From Sipunculus nudus (lineage: Eukaryota > Annelida > Sipuncula > Golfingiida > Sipunculidae): a stretch of 64,000 bases of DNA. This document shows positions 24,221 through 35,288 of the stretch, one piece after another. The notes under the pieces were generated by a model, which saw only the letters and a program-made list of their open reading frames with translations, was not told where the DNA came from and did no database searches. The stretch is taken from the NCBI GenBank assembly GCA_026874595.1, contig CM049306.1, forward strand, positions 99,317,642 through 99,381,641, written 5' to 3'. Position numbers and translations under genes: made by a program. Position 1 is the first letter of the stretch, and each line of letters begins with the position of its first letter.

Positions 24221-24439
24221 AGGTGGCGGACCGAGATATTCGAAAAACAGGGGTGCGGGGGTGGGGGGGGGACGCTTATTCTGGGTGGGCCGTACACTGT
24301 TAAAAATTACCGTAAAATAACGGCGCATAAGACTGTAAATTTACGCCGCTTTGCAATGTAGACGCTCTTGTGCGTTGAATAACGCGCAAATGCAACGTCA
24401 AATGATGAGCGTCTGTGAAAATGGTGTGACACGTGTGTA

Positions 24440-24600
24440 AAGCAGACGGTACAGATGAAATAAACCGCGCGTCATGTGATCAGCGGGGCCACTGATGACG
24501 TCAACATCCTGGATCTTTTGACTCCACGGCGGGAAGAGAAGCCATTTTTTTCCGTCTGCTGGCTGCTGAAAGTCACAGAAGTTACCCAGCATCTTCATTG
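24440..24600 (+). promoter_or_regulatory. CRE-bearing putative promoter/5' exon of the left copy
   Basis: A GC-richer island just inside the outer terminus containing the palindromic CRE TGACGTCA at 24496-24503 and ending in CATTG|GTAAAAT, a possible splice donor at about 24602. The equivalent in the right copy keeps TGACGTCA at 36074-36081. A promoter role is inference. Confidence 0.4.
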
Positions 24601-24783
24601 GTAAAATGTTCTTCTTTAATATGTAGGCATAAATCTCTTTACTGTGTTAGTTGTTATTCTAATACTGTGTAATAGTGTACGTTGGTAATGGTATAGTGGT
24701 ACGAGGCCAGTCTCGTTCATGTGTTCCCTCAGTTTGGGGGGGGGGGGGGGGGGGCTGTCACTGGCAGGGGTAGAAGAGTGATT

Positions 24784-24836
24784 GAGTTGGAAATATATAT
24801 TATGTATATACGTGTATATATATATTATATATATAT
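24784..24836. repeat. TA-rich interrupted microsatellite
   Basis: ATATAT tracts broken by ACGTG and TTAT, following an 18-bp G run near 24738. The right copy has the counterpart at about 35750-35805. Confidence 0.8.
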
Positions 24837-25260
24837 ACACCTTTTATAATGTGTGACATTTGTGTGATGTTGATATTATATATTAATTAAGTGCAGGTTT
24901 TTTGTTTCCATTAAATGTCAACTCTAAACCATGTTTAGATTATTAGATAACCTTATATTTCAGTTAACTCAGAAATGGAAACAAAGTTAAGTTTTCTTAT
25001 TATTAATATATTACATGTCCAATATATAAATGTAATTGTTACTTGCTCAATATCAGTGTTGGGGATGATTAAAGTGGGGGGGGGGGATATAACCCCCATT
25101 CCCTGCATTGATGCCAATGTTTATCATTAATGATAATCTTTTTTAGTTTCAGGGAATTGCCAATTAGGAAAAAGGAAGGAACCCCCCCCCCCCCGACCCA
25201 CAAACACACACACCTGGCCATTTCTGGGTGTATATCATGCATGAATTGTATAAATATACG

Positions 25261-25262
<2 letters not shown>

Positions 25263-25323
<61 letters not shown>

Positions 25324-25324
25324 A
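25263..25324. repeat. (TA)n microsatellite in the left copy
   Basis: TA run with two AAAT/TTTA interruptions. The right copy carries its counterpart at 35244-35285, shorter and pure. Confidence 0.95.
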
Positions 25325-25701
25325 ATCCTTAAAGGTAAAATATTGGTAAAGGCACCACTGAAATCAGTTTTGAATTATTTATTTACTAGATTTTAAATGA
25401 GGCCTTGAATAAGGTTTTCCCACTTACATGTTAACCAGAGAAATTAAGATATCAAAGTCCCTTTATTTTTTTTTAAATATTTTTAACAGATGCTTAAACA
25501 GAGAGTAAACACAGACCAAACAAAAATTAACAGCTTTGAGACAATTTCCTAAATTTCTTAACATGTTTTAGAAGAAAAAAAAACATACCATGCTAGCCAA
25601 AGTGCTAACATTTTAGCCAGTCTTTTTGAGAGAGAGAGAGGGAGAGAGAGCCTGAAAATTAAGGCTGCTAAAGCACAGCCAAATATTGTTTATGTTTTCA
25701 G

Positions 25702-25794
25702 GAAATGGTCAAGCATTTCCATCAGTGTGGCAAATTCAAAGAAGATTTGGATACCATCATGGCAACTTTCCTATTTCTCAAGAATAGGAATTAT
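25702..25794 (+). pseudogene. Candidate exon of the TIR element, left copy
   Basis: A 93-bp open segment bounded by TTTTCAG and GTAAGT, reading EMVKHFHQCGKFKEDLDTIM and then ATFLFLKNRNY. The right copy has the same 93 bp on the minus strand (34767-34859) with both splice sites kept. I do not recognise it. Confidence 0.4.
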
Positions 25795-25832
25795 GTAAGT
25801 TTAAACATCACATAATAATATACTGCCTTTTT

Positions 25833-25861
25833 AGCTCAGCTGACTCCAAGTCATTTGAGCT
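25833..25861 (+). repeat. AGCTCAGCTGAC hairpin, left copy
   Basis: AGCTCAGCTGAC, five bases, GTCATTTGAGCT: the same stem-loop that opens the dispersed element at 42127. It also occurs inverted in the right copy at 34700-34728. Confidence 0.75.
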
Positions 25862-26684
25862 ACAGGGAAGACACAACCTCTGTCACTGTCGTTCACTGAT
25901 ACCAGTACTAAAGTTGTTATTGAACTTTTGTTGGAAAACATAGCTCATTGATCCCCCCCCCCCCCCCCACAAATTGTTCTAGCAAGGCCTAGTGAAACCA
26001 TCTGTAATGTCCAGGTTTGCTCAACTGAAAATTTGCCAGAGACCCCCCCCCCCCCCAACTCTGTTGTACACGGTTGCAATTTCCATTCATAATGTGGGTT
26101 GGATGGGGTTTTTGACACCCCCTAACTCACATATAGGCCTTTGTTATGGGGTATACCACATCTCATCCATCAGTATGCATCAGACTGAGCGCATTTATAC
26201 TTGTACTAAGATTCAAAATTGGTAGTACTTGCTTTATACATGTACTTATCACACCATAAAAAATAATAACTTTTCAAATAATAGTCAAGTTTATCATCAG
26301 GGAACCCGGAAAGATTACGCAGGTTTGCATTATGCCTGTTGCCCTTGTTATATTATAATAGCTAGTATATGTAAATGCAATTACAAATGTTACATCATTT
26401 TGTAATATAAAGGCTGTACTGCATATATTGCTTCCTATTTATAAATCCTCGTACACAAGTGATGCTGTTTTTGCACCTTTCTGTTTATACACTGAGTAAA
26501 AGCATTTGTTGACCCAATATTTACCATTTTTATATGCAATATAGCACTTTTGTTTATTAATTTATATACCTGCACTTACTTTGTAAATATTATTAATATG
26601 CCTGGTGCTAAGATTGTCTTTCGTTGGTTACATGTTTATCAGTTCTGTTTTTATATACTCCTACAATTTGTTCTACTTGTGCAG

Positions 26685-26867
26685 GTGTTCAGAGAGCCAT
26701 ACATGCATCAATGATTAGAGGAAAGATGACGTAAATGTTCCAGGCCTTACAAAACTTAGAGCTGTGAACAAAGTACAAATGCAAGATGTGCAAGGTGCAC
26801 AACTACACTGGCAAGCAGTTGCAGGGTAAATTCCAAGCAGAGAACATTGCAGAAAAGGTACACCAAG
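26685..26867 (+). pseudogene. Candidate exon of the TIR element, left copy
   Basis: Starts after GTGCAG; possible donors are GG|GTAAAT (26826) and AAG|GTAAGT (26868). One frame gives a QRAIHASMI block followed, after a lost A that shifts the frame here, by LRAVNKVQMQDVQGAQLHWQ; a second frame from about 26771 gives KYKCKMCKVHNYTGKQLQGK, with a C-x2-C pair, running to the GTAAGT donor. Which frame is used is unresolved. The right copy (33686-33869, minus) lacks the shift. Confidence 0.35.
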
Positions 26868-27730
26868 GTAAGTTTGAATTTGATCATATTTTCTTTTGTA
26901 AAGTCCATGGCAATTTGAATAAGCTGATGAGTTAAATAATCTGTGAAACAAGTATCTTACATATTGAACATTAGCAGTGATGCTGACCTAAATTCGCCTG
27001 CCCGTTTCTCATTCTCTCCATTCATTTTTATTCTAATAATCTTTTTGGCTTGCTGCTTGATGGAGCTGAGCCACGCTAACCTGACCATCTCTAACCTTAC
27101 AGTGTCATTTGTCTAACCTGCTGATTATTGGCTATTTATTTTTAATTTTATGCAGTTTGGAACATGTTTACTCCCTATAAAACATTGCAGATATTCTGGT
27201 TATCAAATATTCATAATATAATTATTTACAGTTACAATAAATAAAATCCAGGCCCATAGCCTTACTGTTAATTACTTCATATTGACACATACTTTCATTT
27301 GTGCCTTTAAAAGTACATTGTCAGGTCTATTGTCTGTAGAAATCATTCTGGAAAAGGACATTTCATAATTAAATCATCAAATCATGTATTTTTTCCATAA
27401 CCTTTCATATACGATCAGGTATGCACATTCAAAAGAAGTCTCTTTATTCCAATGAAATATTCTAACTCTCTCATAGATTTTAGAAAGATGGGCACTAAAC
27501 AGGAAACAGTATTAATGTTATCCTTATGCAGTGAATAAGTGTTAACAAGTATAGTCTTGACCTTTCAGTGTGATGTACATGCTAGGCTTAATTTACTCTG
27601 TCAATATTTAGGTATCTATACAACAGATTTTATGTTAATAATATGGCACATAAAATGAAAAAAAAAATGATTATTAATCGATCAACTTTCAGTCATTGAG
27701 TATGATTTTAAAACTGATTTGTATCACATT

Positions 27731-27751
27731 TATATATATATACATACATAC

Positions 27752-27782
<31 letters not shown>

Positions 27783-27797
27783 TATATATATGTATAT
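27731..27797. repeat. Interrupted (TA)n/(CATA)n microsatellite
   Basis: TA runs broken by CATACATACA and TTTA. The right copy has a pure TA run at 32772-32820, so the two alleles of this site in the element have diverged in pattern. Confidence 0.9.
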
Positions 27798-27828
27798 GCA
27801 TGCATTGTCTGTGTATTTGTATTTGCAG

Positions 27829-27908
27829 AAGCAAAGCTCCATATAAAGGATACTGCCTTCACTGTTTGGAGAATGCAATGATAATATGAGATTGCAGATG
27901 GAGGAGAG
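27829..27908 (+). pseudogene. Candidate exon of the TIR element, left copy (broken)
   Basis: Bounded by TTTGCAG and GTAATT. The right copy (32658-32740, minus) is open as QDTAFRMFGECKNNMRLQME; here small indels and a stop break the first half while GECNDNMRLQMEER is still readable. Confidence 0.35.
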
Positions 27909-28344
27909 GTAATTCTTTCAAAACTATTATATTTGTGTTAATATATTCAGCAAGTATTAAAGATAGTTTTAACCTTTTTTTAAGTAAATACATATATAAA
28001 GAAAAATGTTGAAATTGTTAATTTTTTGTGGAGATCTTGGCCAGTTATTGTCTGTAATGTAAATGTAAAGATATATTTGATATGATAATGTATAATTATT
28101 TTCACTTCTAAAGGTTCCCATTGACCATAAGAAAACCATTTTTGTAGTTATTGTTTAAATTTTGTGAAGAAAGAACAAAATTTTATTTTCTGTAATGTAA
28201 ATTGATAGAGCGCCAGACTTTGAAAAAAAATCTAAAAAAATATAAAAATTAAAGGGATAATTGCACTGAACTATATTCTTGCATATTTCTCTCATGTTTT
28301 TTACATTTACAATCTCTCTTTTCTGTTTATTATTTTGTATGCAG

Positions 28345-28545
28345 GGAATGAGATCTCAAACACCTGTGAATGTTCAAGATGGGGACTGTAACATCACTGT
28401 AACATATGGTGGATGGCCAGAAACTGTCAACCTATGCAAGTTATTTCAACTTCCACTGGAGGCTTGCTATGCGTCATTTTGGATATTTACCCTGGAGTAT
28501 CCAAAGGGACTAAAAAGACCTTCAGGTTTCTTGATTTTGGGGTAA
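28345..28545 (+). pseudogene. Candidate exon of the TIR element, left copy
   Basis: Follows ATGCAG and reads GMRSQTPVNVQDGDCNITVT then YGGWPETVN, ending at a TAA or at a GGTAATT donor just before it. The right copy (32014-32214, minus) encodes the same with few changes. A second frame over the last 100 bp (YPGVSQGTKKTFRFLDFG) is also open to the donor in both copies. I know no family with this sequence. Confidence 0.4.
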
Positions 28546-28789
28546 TTTAATGCACCTCTAACTGCCCTGCCACTGTCAATAGAGCTATTTGGTCAGATTT
28601 AATGTTTTAATGCTGCATTTTCCTCTATAATATTTCAACAATATAGGAAATATCAGTTAACGACTATTTCACTTTTAATATTCTTGTGTTTAAGTACCTT
28701 AATTAAATCAGGTAATTATCTTATTATTTTTATGGAAAAACGTTTAAATTTGCATCTTGTTACAGTGTAGGCATTCTCTTCAACTCCCT

Positions 28790-28915
28790 CCAGTTCGAAT
28801 TTAATTGATGCAAAAATCATTTATTTACCAAGGACCTTTATTTTGGAATTCATTATCAGAAGCTTCACACAAAGTAGATGCCTTTACTGTAGAAAGATTT
28901 GGTGACATATAAGTT
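28790..28915 (+). pseudogene. Possible non-LTR retrotransposon ORF2 fragment
   Basis: One frame reads FIYQGPLFWNSLSEASHKVD and then AFTVERF. This resembles the yrGpxlWNsLPxxvrxxxslxxFK block at the reverse transcriptase C-terminus of CR1/RTE-like elements. It is short and has no upstream domain; the inverted counterpart is at about 31693-31800. Confidence 0.4.
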
Positions 28916-29324
28916 AAATCCATTTCAATTGTTTGACTTGTGTTCTGACCATCTTTTACTTTAAAGATACCATTAATTTACAACACTATAAATTTATTGA
29001 TGCACTTTTATCTATTTTTCAAAGATACATTATAAATAGATTTGGGCCTCATTGTTAAAAAGATCAGCAACCTTAATGAGATAACACACAGCATTCATAA
29101 TAGTAATCATAATAATATTGCACTAATTGCCAAATTTTATAAGTTTAGTTGGAGACGATTTAACTGCCATGCAGTGTGGTCAAAATGTTTAAATATGTTT
29201 GCTTCCTAATGATGCCTTTTGGAAGATCAGTATAATCTGAATAAAAATATATTAAATTAAGTACTTGTGTTGTACATGTTGATGATCTGTTGAATATTTC
29301 ATACAATAAAGAAGTGGTGTGATA

Positions 29325-29528
29325 TTATGTGTGAGCATGCATTTTTAATGCCATTTCCCAAATTAGCCAAGATGCAATTCCCTCTGTGGATATCCTGATT
29401 TGACTTTCGGGACACTTGACTGTCAAACAGAAAGTTACAACTCTCTCATCATAAGGAGGTCTGACTTCGTTCGTAATATTTTTACTGGTAAAATCTAAAA
29501 AACATGTTATGAGAAACCTGAAGTACAC
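29325..29528 (-). pseudogene. Antisense candidate exon, left copy
   Basis: Minus-strand frame with a TTTTTTAG acceptor, reading SKNITNEVRPPYDERVVTFC then LTVKCPESQIRISTEG and ending at TAA. It runs against the other exon chain. The right copy has the same frame on the plus strand at 31033-31236. Conserved protein-level reading in both copies is the only support; the family is unknown. Confidence 0.35.
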
Positions 29529-29609
29529 ATACTAATAAAGGGTTCGTCTGGTGTGACAAGACAGAAACGTTTTGAGAAAGATTATGGAAACCTGTAACAG
29601 TGCTCCAAG

Positions 29610-29957
29610 TGCAAAGCACTGTTACTTATTATAAAGTAACAATGTTTTGTTTTTCTACATATCAAAGCACCGTGAAATAACGGTGCAATGCCCTGATTCC
29701 AGTTTAAATCACTGTTTATTCACGTCTCTTAGCACTGTAAAATAACGGCATATTGTCCCATAAAATAACAGATGCCCGTTATTTCCCGTGGCTAAGCACC
29801 GTTTATTTACGTCCAAAAGCGCTGTAAAATTACGGTGCAATGCGACGTTATTTAACGCACTGCGTTATTTCTTTGCACGTAAAATAACGGTGCATTGCAC
29901 TGTCAACTTTGCTGCCGGTGCAAAGCACCGTTATTTTACGTGCAACTTTTAACAGTG
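29610..29957. repeat. Subterminal array of CGTAAAATAACGG motifs, left copy
   Basis: About ten copies, in both orientations, of variants of CGTAAAATAACGGTGC in ~350 bp at the inner end, mixed with GTGCAATGC. Such arrays are typical transposase-binding regions. The mirror array is at 30596-30945. Confidence 0.75.
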
Positions 29958-30595
29958 TAGATGCTATATATATTTTAAAAAGTTATTATTAAAACGGAAT
30001 ATATTTTCAACTTAAGAAAAAAACATATTTTTATTTCACATATAATATATGAATAAAATTTAGAGCCATTCTTTTTTTTTTTTAGTCAAGTAAATTACAG
30101 GTACACGGGGAGGGTAGGGAGGGGGTCTCCCCATCCCTTATTAAGATCATTTTCAAAAATGCAATGTAAAGAGGACATTTTACGGCACATTTCACAAAAA
30201 ATATGAGGATTTTCTGTTCCTCAACTACTGTTCTCTCAAATGCCTTTGCATAACGAAGTCAAACATTAGAGGGTTGTGGTTAACGGGTGGCTGGCTATAA
30301 TAGTTATTTTTCTTCAAAATGCGGATGTTAACTGGAAAAGTCCAAAGATTCAGTCATTTGTAACATGTTGATCTCTGTATGGTGGAAATGCACATCGCTA
30401 ATAAAAATTCTTGTAATATATCATCCTCGTGGCCAAATAATTTAAAAGTTCAAGTCACATGTTACATTTTGCATTTTATCGGCTTCTGTACACGGGACTC
30501 AACAGACCACGTGTAGACCATGAGTTCGAGTATCAGCCGAGGAGCCGTGAGATGTTTCATGGTCGACCAAAACCCAAGCACGGCTCTGCAGGACA
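29958..30595 (-). repeat. 638-bp spacer between the inverted copies
   Basis: Reverse complement aligns with about 22740-23340 of the hAT-like element at 22535-23452. Shared landmarks are ACGGCTCCTC-GG-TGATAC, AATGCAAA.TGT, TGTCCTCTTTACATTG and the G/C-rich GGAGACCCCCTCCC block. It is therefore host-element sequence and not a hairpin loop of the palindrome itself. Confidence 0.75.
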
Positions 30596-30945
30596 CACTG
30601 TTAAAACTTGCACGTAAAATAACGGTGCTTTGCACCGGCAGCAAAGTTGACAGTGCAATGCACCGTTATTTTACGTGCAAAGAAATAACGCAGTGCGTTA
30701 AATAACGTCGCATTGCAGCGTAATTTTACAGCGCTTTTGGACGTAAATAAACGGTGCTTAGCCACGGGAAATAACGGGCATCTGTTATTTTACGGGACAA
30801 TATGCCGTTATTTTACAGTGCTAAGAGACGTGAATAAACAGTGATTTAAACTGGAATCAGGGCATTGCACCGTTATTTCACGGTGCTTTGATATGTAGAA
30901 TAACAAAACATTGTTACTTTATAATAAATAACAGTGATTTGCACT
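30596..30945. repeat. Subterminal array of CGTAAAATAACGG motifs, right copy
   Basis: Mirror of the array at 29610-29957, with the same alternation of CCGTTATTTTACG and its complement. Confidence 0.75.
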
Positions 30946-31032
30946 TGGAGCTATACACTGTTACAGGTTTCCATAATCTTTCTCAAAACGTTTCTGTCTT
31001 GTCACTCCGGACGGCCCCCTTTATTTGTATCT

Positions 31033-31236
31033 GTGTACTTCAGGTTTCTCATAACATGTTTTTTAGATTTTACCAGTAAAAATATTACGAACGAAGTCAT
31101 ACCTCCTTATGATGATAGAGTTGTAACTTTCTGTTTGACAGTCAAGTGTCCCGAAAATCAAATCAGGATATCCACAGAGGGAAATGCATCTTGGCTAATT
31201 TGGGAAATGGCATTAAAAATGCATGCTAACACATAA
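31033..31236 (+). pseudogene. Antisense candidate exon, right copy
   Basis: Counterpart of 29325-29528: after ACAT.GTTTTTTAG it reads SKNITNEVIPPYDDRVVTFC then LTVKCPENQIRISTEG, ending at TAA. Conservative changes against the left copy (R/I, E/D, S/N) leave the frame open. Confidence 0.35.
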
Positions 31237-32013
31237 AATCACACCACTTCTTTATTGTATGAAATATTCAACAGATCATCAACATGTACAACACGTATAC
31301 TTAATGTATATAGTTATTCAGATTATACTGATCTTCCAAAAGGCATCATTAGGAAGCAAACATATTTAAACATTTTGACCACACTGCATGGCAGTTAAAT
31401 CGTCTCCAACTAAACATATAAAATTTGGCAATTAGTGCAATATTATTATGATTACTATTATGAATGCTGTGTGTTATCTCATTAAGGTTGCTGATCTTTT
31501 TAACAATGGGGCCCAAATCTATTTATAATGTATCTTTGAAAAATAGATAAAAGTGCATCAATAAATTTATAGTGTTGTAAATTAATGGTATCTTTAAAGT
31601 AAAAGATGGTCAGAACACAAGTCAAACAATTGAAATGGATTTAACTTATATGTCACTAAATCTTTCTAAAATAAAGGCATCTACTTTGTGTGAAGCTTCT
31701 GATAATGAATTCCAAAATAAAGGTCCTTGGTAAATAAATGATTTTTGCATCAATTAAATTCGAACTGCAGGGAGTTGAAGAGAATGCCCACACTGTAACA
31801 AGGGTGCAAATGTAAACGTTATTCCATAAAAATAATAAGATAATTACCTGATTTAATTAAGGTACTTAAACACAAGAATATTAAAAGTGAAATAGTCGTT
31901 AACTGATATTTCCTATATTGTTGATATTATATAGAGGAAAATGCAGCATTAAAACATTAAATATGACCAACCAGCTCTATTGACAGTGGGAGGGCAGTTA
32001 GAGGTGCATTCAA

Positions 32014-32214
32014 TTACCCCAAAATCAAGAAACCTGAAGGTCTTTTTAGTCCCTTGGGATACTCCAGGGTAAATATCCAAAATGACGCATAGCAAGCCTC
32101 CAGTGGAAGTAGAAATAACTTGCATGGGTTGACAGTTTCTGGCCATCCACCATATGTTACAGTGATGTTACAGTCCCCATCTTGAACATTCACAGGTGTT
32201 GGAGATCTCATTCC
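32014..32214 (-). pseudogene. Candidate exon, right copy
   Basis: Counterpart of 28345-28545, with a GCAG acceptor and the reading GMRSPTPVNVQDGDCNITVT then YGGWPETVN. Confidence 0.4.
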
Positions 32215-32657
32215 CTGCATACAAAATAATAAACAGAAAAGAGAGATTGTAAATGTAAGAAACATGAGAGAAATATGCAAGAATAGATTCAGTGCAATTA
32301 TCCCTTTAATTTTTATATTTTTTTAGATTTTTTTCAAAGTCTGACGCTCTATCAATTTACATTACAGAAAATTAACTTTTGTTCTTTCTTCACAAAATTT
32401 AAACAATAACTACAAAAATAGTTTTCTTATGGTCAATGGGAACCTTTAGAAGTGAAAATAATTATACATTATTATATCAAATATATCTTTACATTTACAT
32501 TACAGACAATAACTGGCCAAGATTTTGTTCTATCTCCACAAAAAATTAACAATTTCAACATTTTTCTTTATATATGTATTTACTTAAAAAAGGTTAAAAC
32601 TATCTTTAATACTTGCTGAATATATTAACACAAATATAATAGTTTTGAAAGAATTAC

Positions 32658-32740
32658 CTCTCCTCCATCTGCAATCTCATATTATTCTTGCATTCTCCAA
32701 ACATTCTGAAGGCAGTATCCTGTATATAGGAGCTTTGCTT
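32658..32740 (-). pseudogene. Candidate exon, right copy
   Basis: Acceptor TTTGTAG, donor GTAATT, open frame KQSSYIQDTAFRMFGECKNN then MRLQMEER. The left copy at 27829-27908 is broken. Confidence 0.4.
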
Positions 32741-32768
32741 CTACAAATACAAATACACAGACAATGCA

Positions 32769-32771
<3 letters not shown>

Positions 32772-32820
<49 letters not shown>
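32772..32820. repeat. (TA)n microsatellite in the right copy
   Basis: Pure TA run; the left-copy counterpart is interrupted by CATA units. Confidence 0.95.
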
Positions 32821-32823
<3 letters not shown>

Positions 32824-33685
32824 GTGATACGAATCAGTTTTAAAATCATACTCAATGACTGAAAGTTGATCGATTAATAATCATTTTTTTTCATTTTATG
32901 TGCCATATTATTAACATAAAATCTGTTGTATAGATACCTAAATATTGACAGAGTAAATTAAGCATAGCATGTACATCACACTGAAAGGTCAAGACTATAC
33001 TTGTTAATACTTATTCACTGCATAAGGATAACATTAATACTGTTTCCTGTTAAGTGCCCATCTTTCTAAAATCTATGAGATAGTTAGAATATTTCATTGG
33101 AACAAAGAGACTTCTTTTGAATGTGCATACCTGATCGTATATGAAAGGTTATCGAAAAAAAATACATGATTTGATGATTTAATTATGAAATGTCCTTTTT
33201 CCAGAATGATTTCTACAGACAATAGACCTGACAATGTATTTTAAAAGGCACAAATGAAAGTATGTGTAAATATGAAGTAATTAATAGAAAGGCTATGGGC
33301 CTGGATTTTATTTATTGTAACTGTAAATAATTATATTATGAATATTTGATAACCAGAATATCTGCAATGTTTTATAGGGAGTAAACATGTTCCAAACTGC
33401 ATAAAATTTAAAAAAAAATAGCCAATAATCAGCAGGTTTGACAAATGACACTGTAAGGTTAGAGATGGTCAGGTTAGCGTGGCTCAGCTCCATCAAGCAG
33501 CAAGCCAAAAAGTTTATTAGAATAAAAATGAATGAAGAGAATGAGAAACAGGCACGCGAATTTAGGTCAGCATTACTGCTAATGTTCAATATGTAAGATA
33601 CTTGTTTCACGGATTATTAAACTCATCAGCTTATTCAAATTGCCATGGACTTTACAAAAGAAAATATGATCAAATTCAAACTTAC

Positions 33686-33869
33686 CTTGGTGTACCTTTT
33701 CTGCAATGTTCTCTTCTAGGAATTTACCCTGCAACTGCTTGCCAGTGTAGTTGTGCACCTTGCACATCTTGCATTTGTACTTTGTTCACAGCTCTAAGTT
33801 TGGTAAGGCGTGGAACATTTACGTCATCTTTCCTCTTAATCATTGATGCATGTATGGCTCTCTGAACAT
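33686..33869 (-). pseudogene. Candidate exon, right copy
   Basis: Counterpart of 26685-26867. The acceptor GCAG and donors GTAAAT and GTAAGT are retained. One frame reads QRAIHASMIKRKDDVNVPRL then TKLRAVNKVQMQDVQ without a break; the overlapping C-x2-C frame ends EENIAEKVHQ at the GTAAGT donor. Confidence 0.4.
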
Positions 33870-34766
33870 CTGCACAAGTAGAACAAATTCTAGGAGTATA
33901 TAAAAACAGAACTGATAAACATGTAACCAACAAAAGACAATCTCAGCACCAGGCATATTAATAATATTTACAAAGTAAGTGCAGGTATATAAATTAATAA
34001 ACAAAATTGCTATATTGCATATAAAAATGGTAAATATTGGGTCAACAAATGTTTTTACTCAGTGTATAAACAGAAAGGTGCAAAAACAGCATCACATGTG
34101 TACGAGGATTTATAAATAGGAAGCAATATATGCAGTACAGCCTTTATATTACAAAATGATGTAACATTTGTAATTGCATTTTCATATACTAGCTATTATA
34201 ATATAACAAGGGCTACAGGCATAATGCAAACCTGCGTAATCTTTCCGGGTTCCCTGATGATAAACTTGACCATTATTTGAAAAGTTATTATTTTTTAAGG
34301 TGTGACAAGTACATGTATAAAGCAAGTACTACCAATTTTGAATCTTAGTACAAGTATAAATGCGCTCAGTCTGATGCATACTGATGGATGAGATGTGGTA
34401 TACCCCATTACAAAGGCCTATATGTGAGTGAGGAGGTGTCAAAAACCCCATCCAACCCACATTATGAATGGAAATTGCAACCCTGTACAACAGAGTTGGG
34501 GGGTGGGGGGGGGGGGGGGGGGGTCTCTCGCAAATTTTCAGTTGAACAAACCTGGACATTACAGATGGTTTCACAATTTGTTGTTGGGGGGGGGGGGGGG
34601 GGGGTGGTTCAATGAGCTATGTTTTTCCAACAAAAGTTCAATAAAAACTTTAGTACTGGTATCAGTGAACGACAGTGACAGAGGTGGTGTCTTCCCTGTA
34701 GCTCAAATGACTTACAGTCAGCTGAGCTAAAAAGGCAGTATAATATTATGTGATGTTTAAACTTAC

Positions 34767-34859
34767 ATAATTCCTATTCTTAAGAAATAGAAAAGTTGCC
34801 ATGATGGTATCCAAATCTTCTTTGAATTTGCCACACTGATGGAAATGCTTGACCATTTT
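34767..34859 (-). pseudogene. Candidate exon, right copy
   Basis: Counterpart of 25702-25794 with TTTTCAG and GTAAGT borders. Confidence 0.4.
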
Positions 34860-35241
34860 CTGAAAACATAAACAGTATTTGGCTGTGCCTTAGCAGCCTT
34901 AATTTTCAGACTCTCTCTCCCCCTCTCTCTCTCTCTCAAAAAGATTGGCTAAAATGTTAGCACTTTGGCTAGCATTGTATGTTTTTTTTTCTTCTAAAAC
35001 ATGTTAAGAAATTTAGGAAATTGTCTCAAAGCTGTTAATTATTTGTTTGGTCTGTGTTTACTCTCTGTTTAAGCATCTGTTAAAAATATTTTAAAAAAAT
35101 AAAGGGACTTTGATATCTTAATTTCTCTGGTTGACATGTAAGTGGGAAAACCTTATTCAAGGCCTCATTTAAAATCTAGTAAATAAATAATTCAAAACTG
35201 TTTTCAGTGGTGCCTTTACCAATATTTCACCTTTAAGGGAT

Positions 35242-35243
<2 letters not shown>

Positions 35244-35285
<42 letters not shown>
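35244..35285. repeat. (TA)n microsatellite in the right copy
   Basis: Pure TA run, counterpart of 25263-25324. Confidence 0.95.

Positions 35286-35288
<3 letters not shown>

Larger units (their letters stand above)
24295..29957 (+). mobile_element. Unidentified 5.66-kb TIR element, left copy
   Basis: Starts CACTGTTAAAAATTACCGTA and ends TACGTGCAACTTTTAACAGTG; the ~30-bp termini pair as CACTGTTAAAAnTTnnCGTA followed by AAATAACGG. TA stands on both sides. The same element, inverted, lies at 30596-36282 and matches over its whole length at what looks like over 95% in the stretches I compared. Orientation is set by a chain of exon-like segments with splice signals (25702-25794, 26685-26867, 27829-27908, 28345-28545). 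This copy carries more damage than the right copy (lost A near 26717, stop near 27845). I cannot place it in a superfamily: CACTG ends recall CACTA/EnSpm-like groups, but the 2-bp flank duplication differs from the usual 3 bp. Confidence 0.75.
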
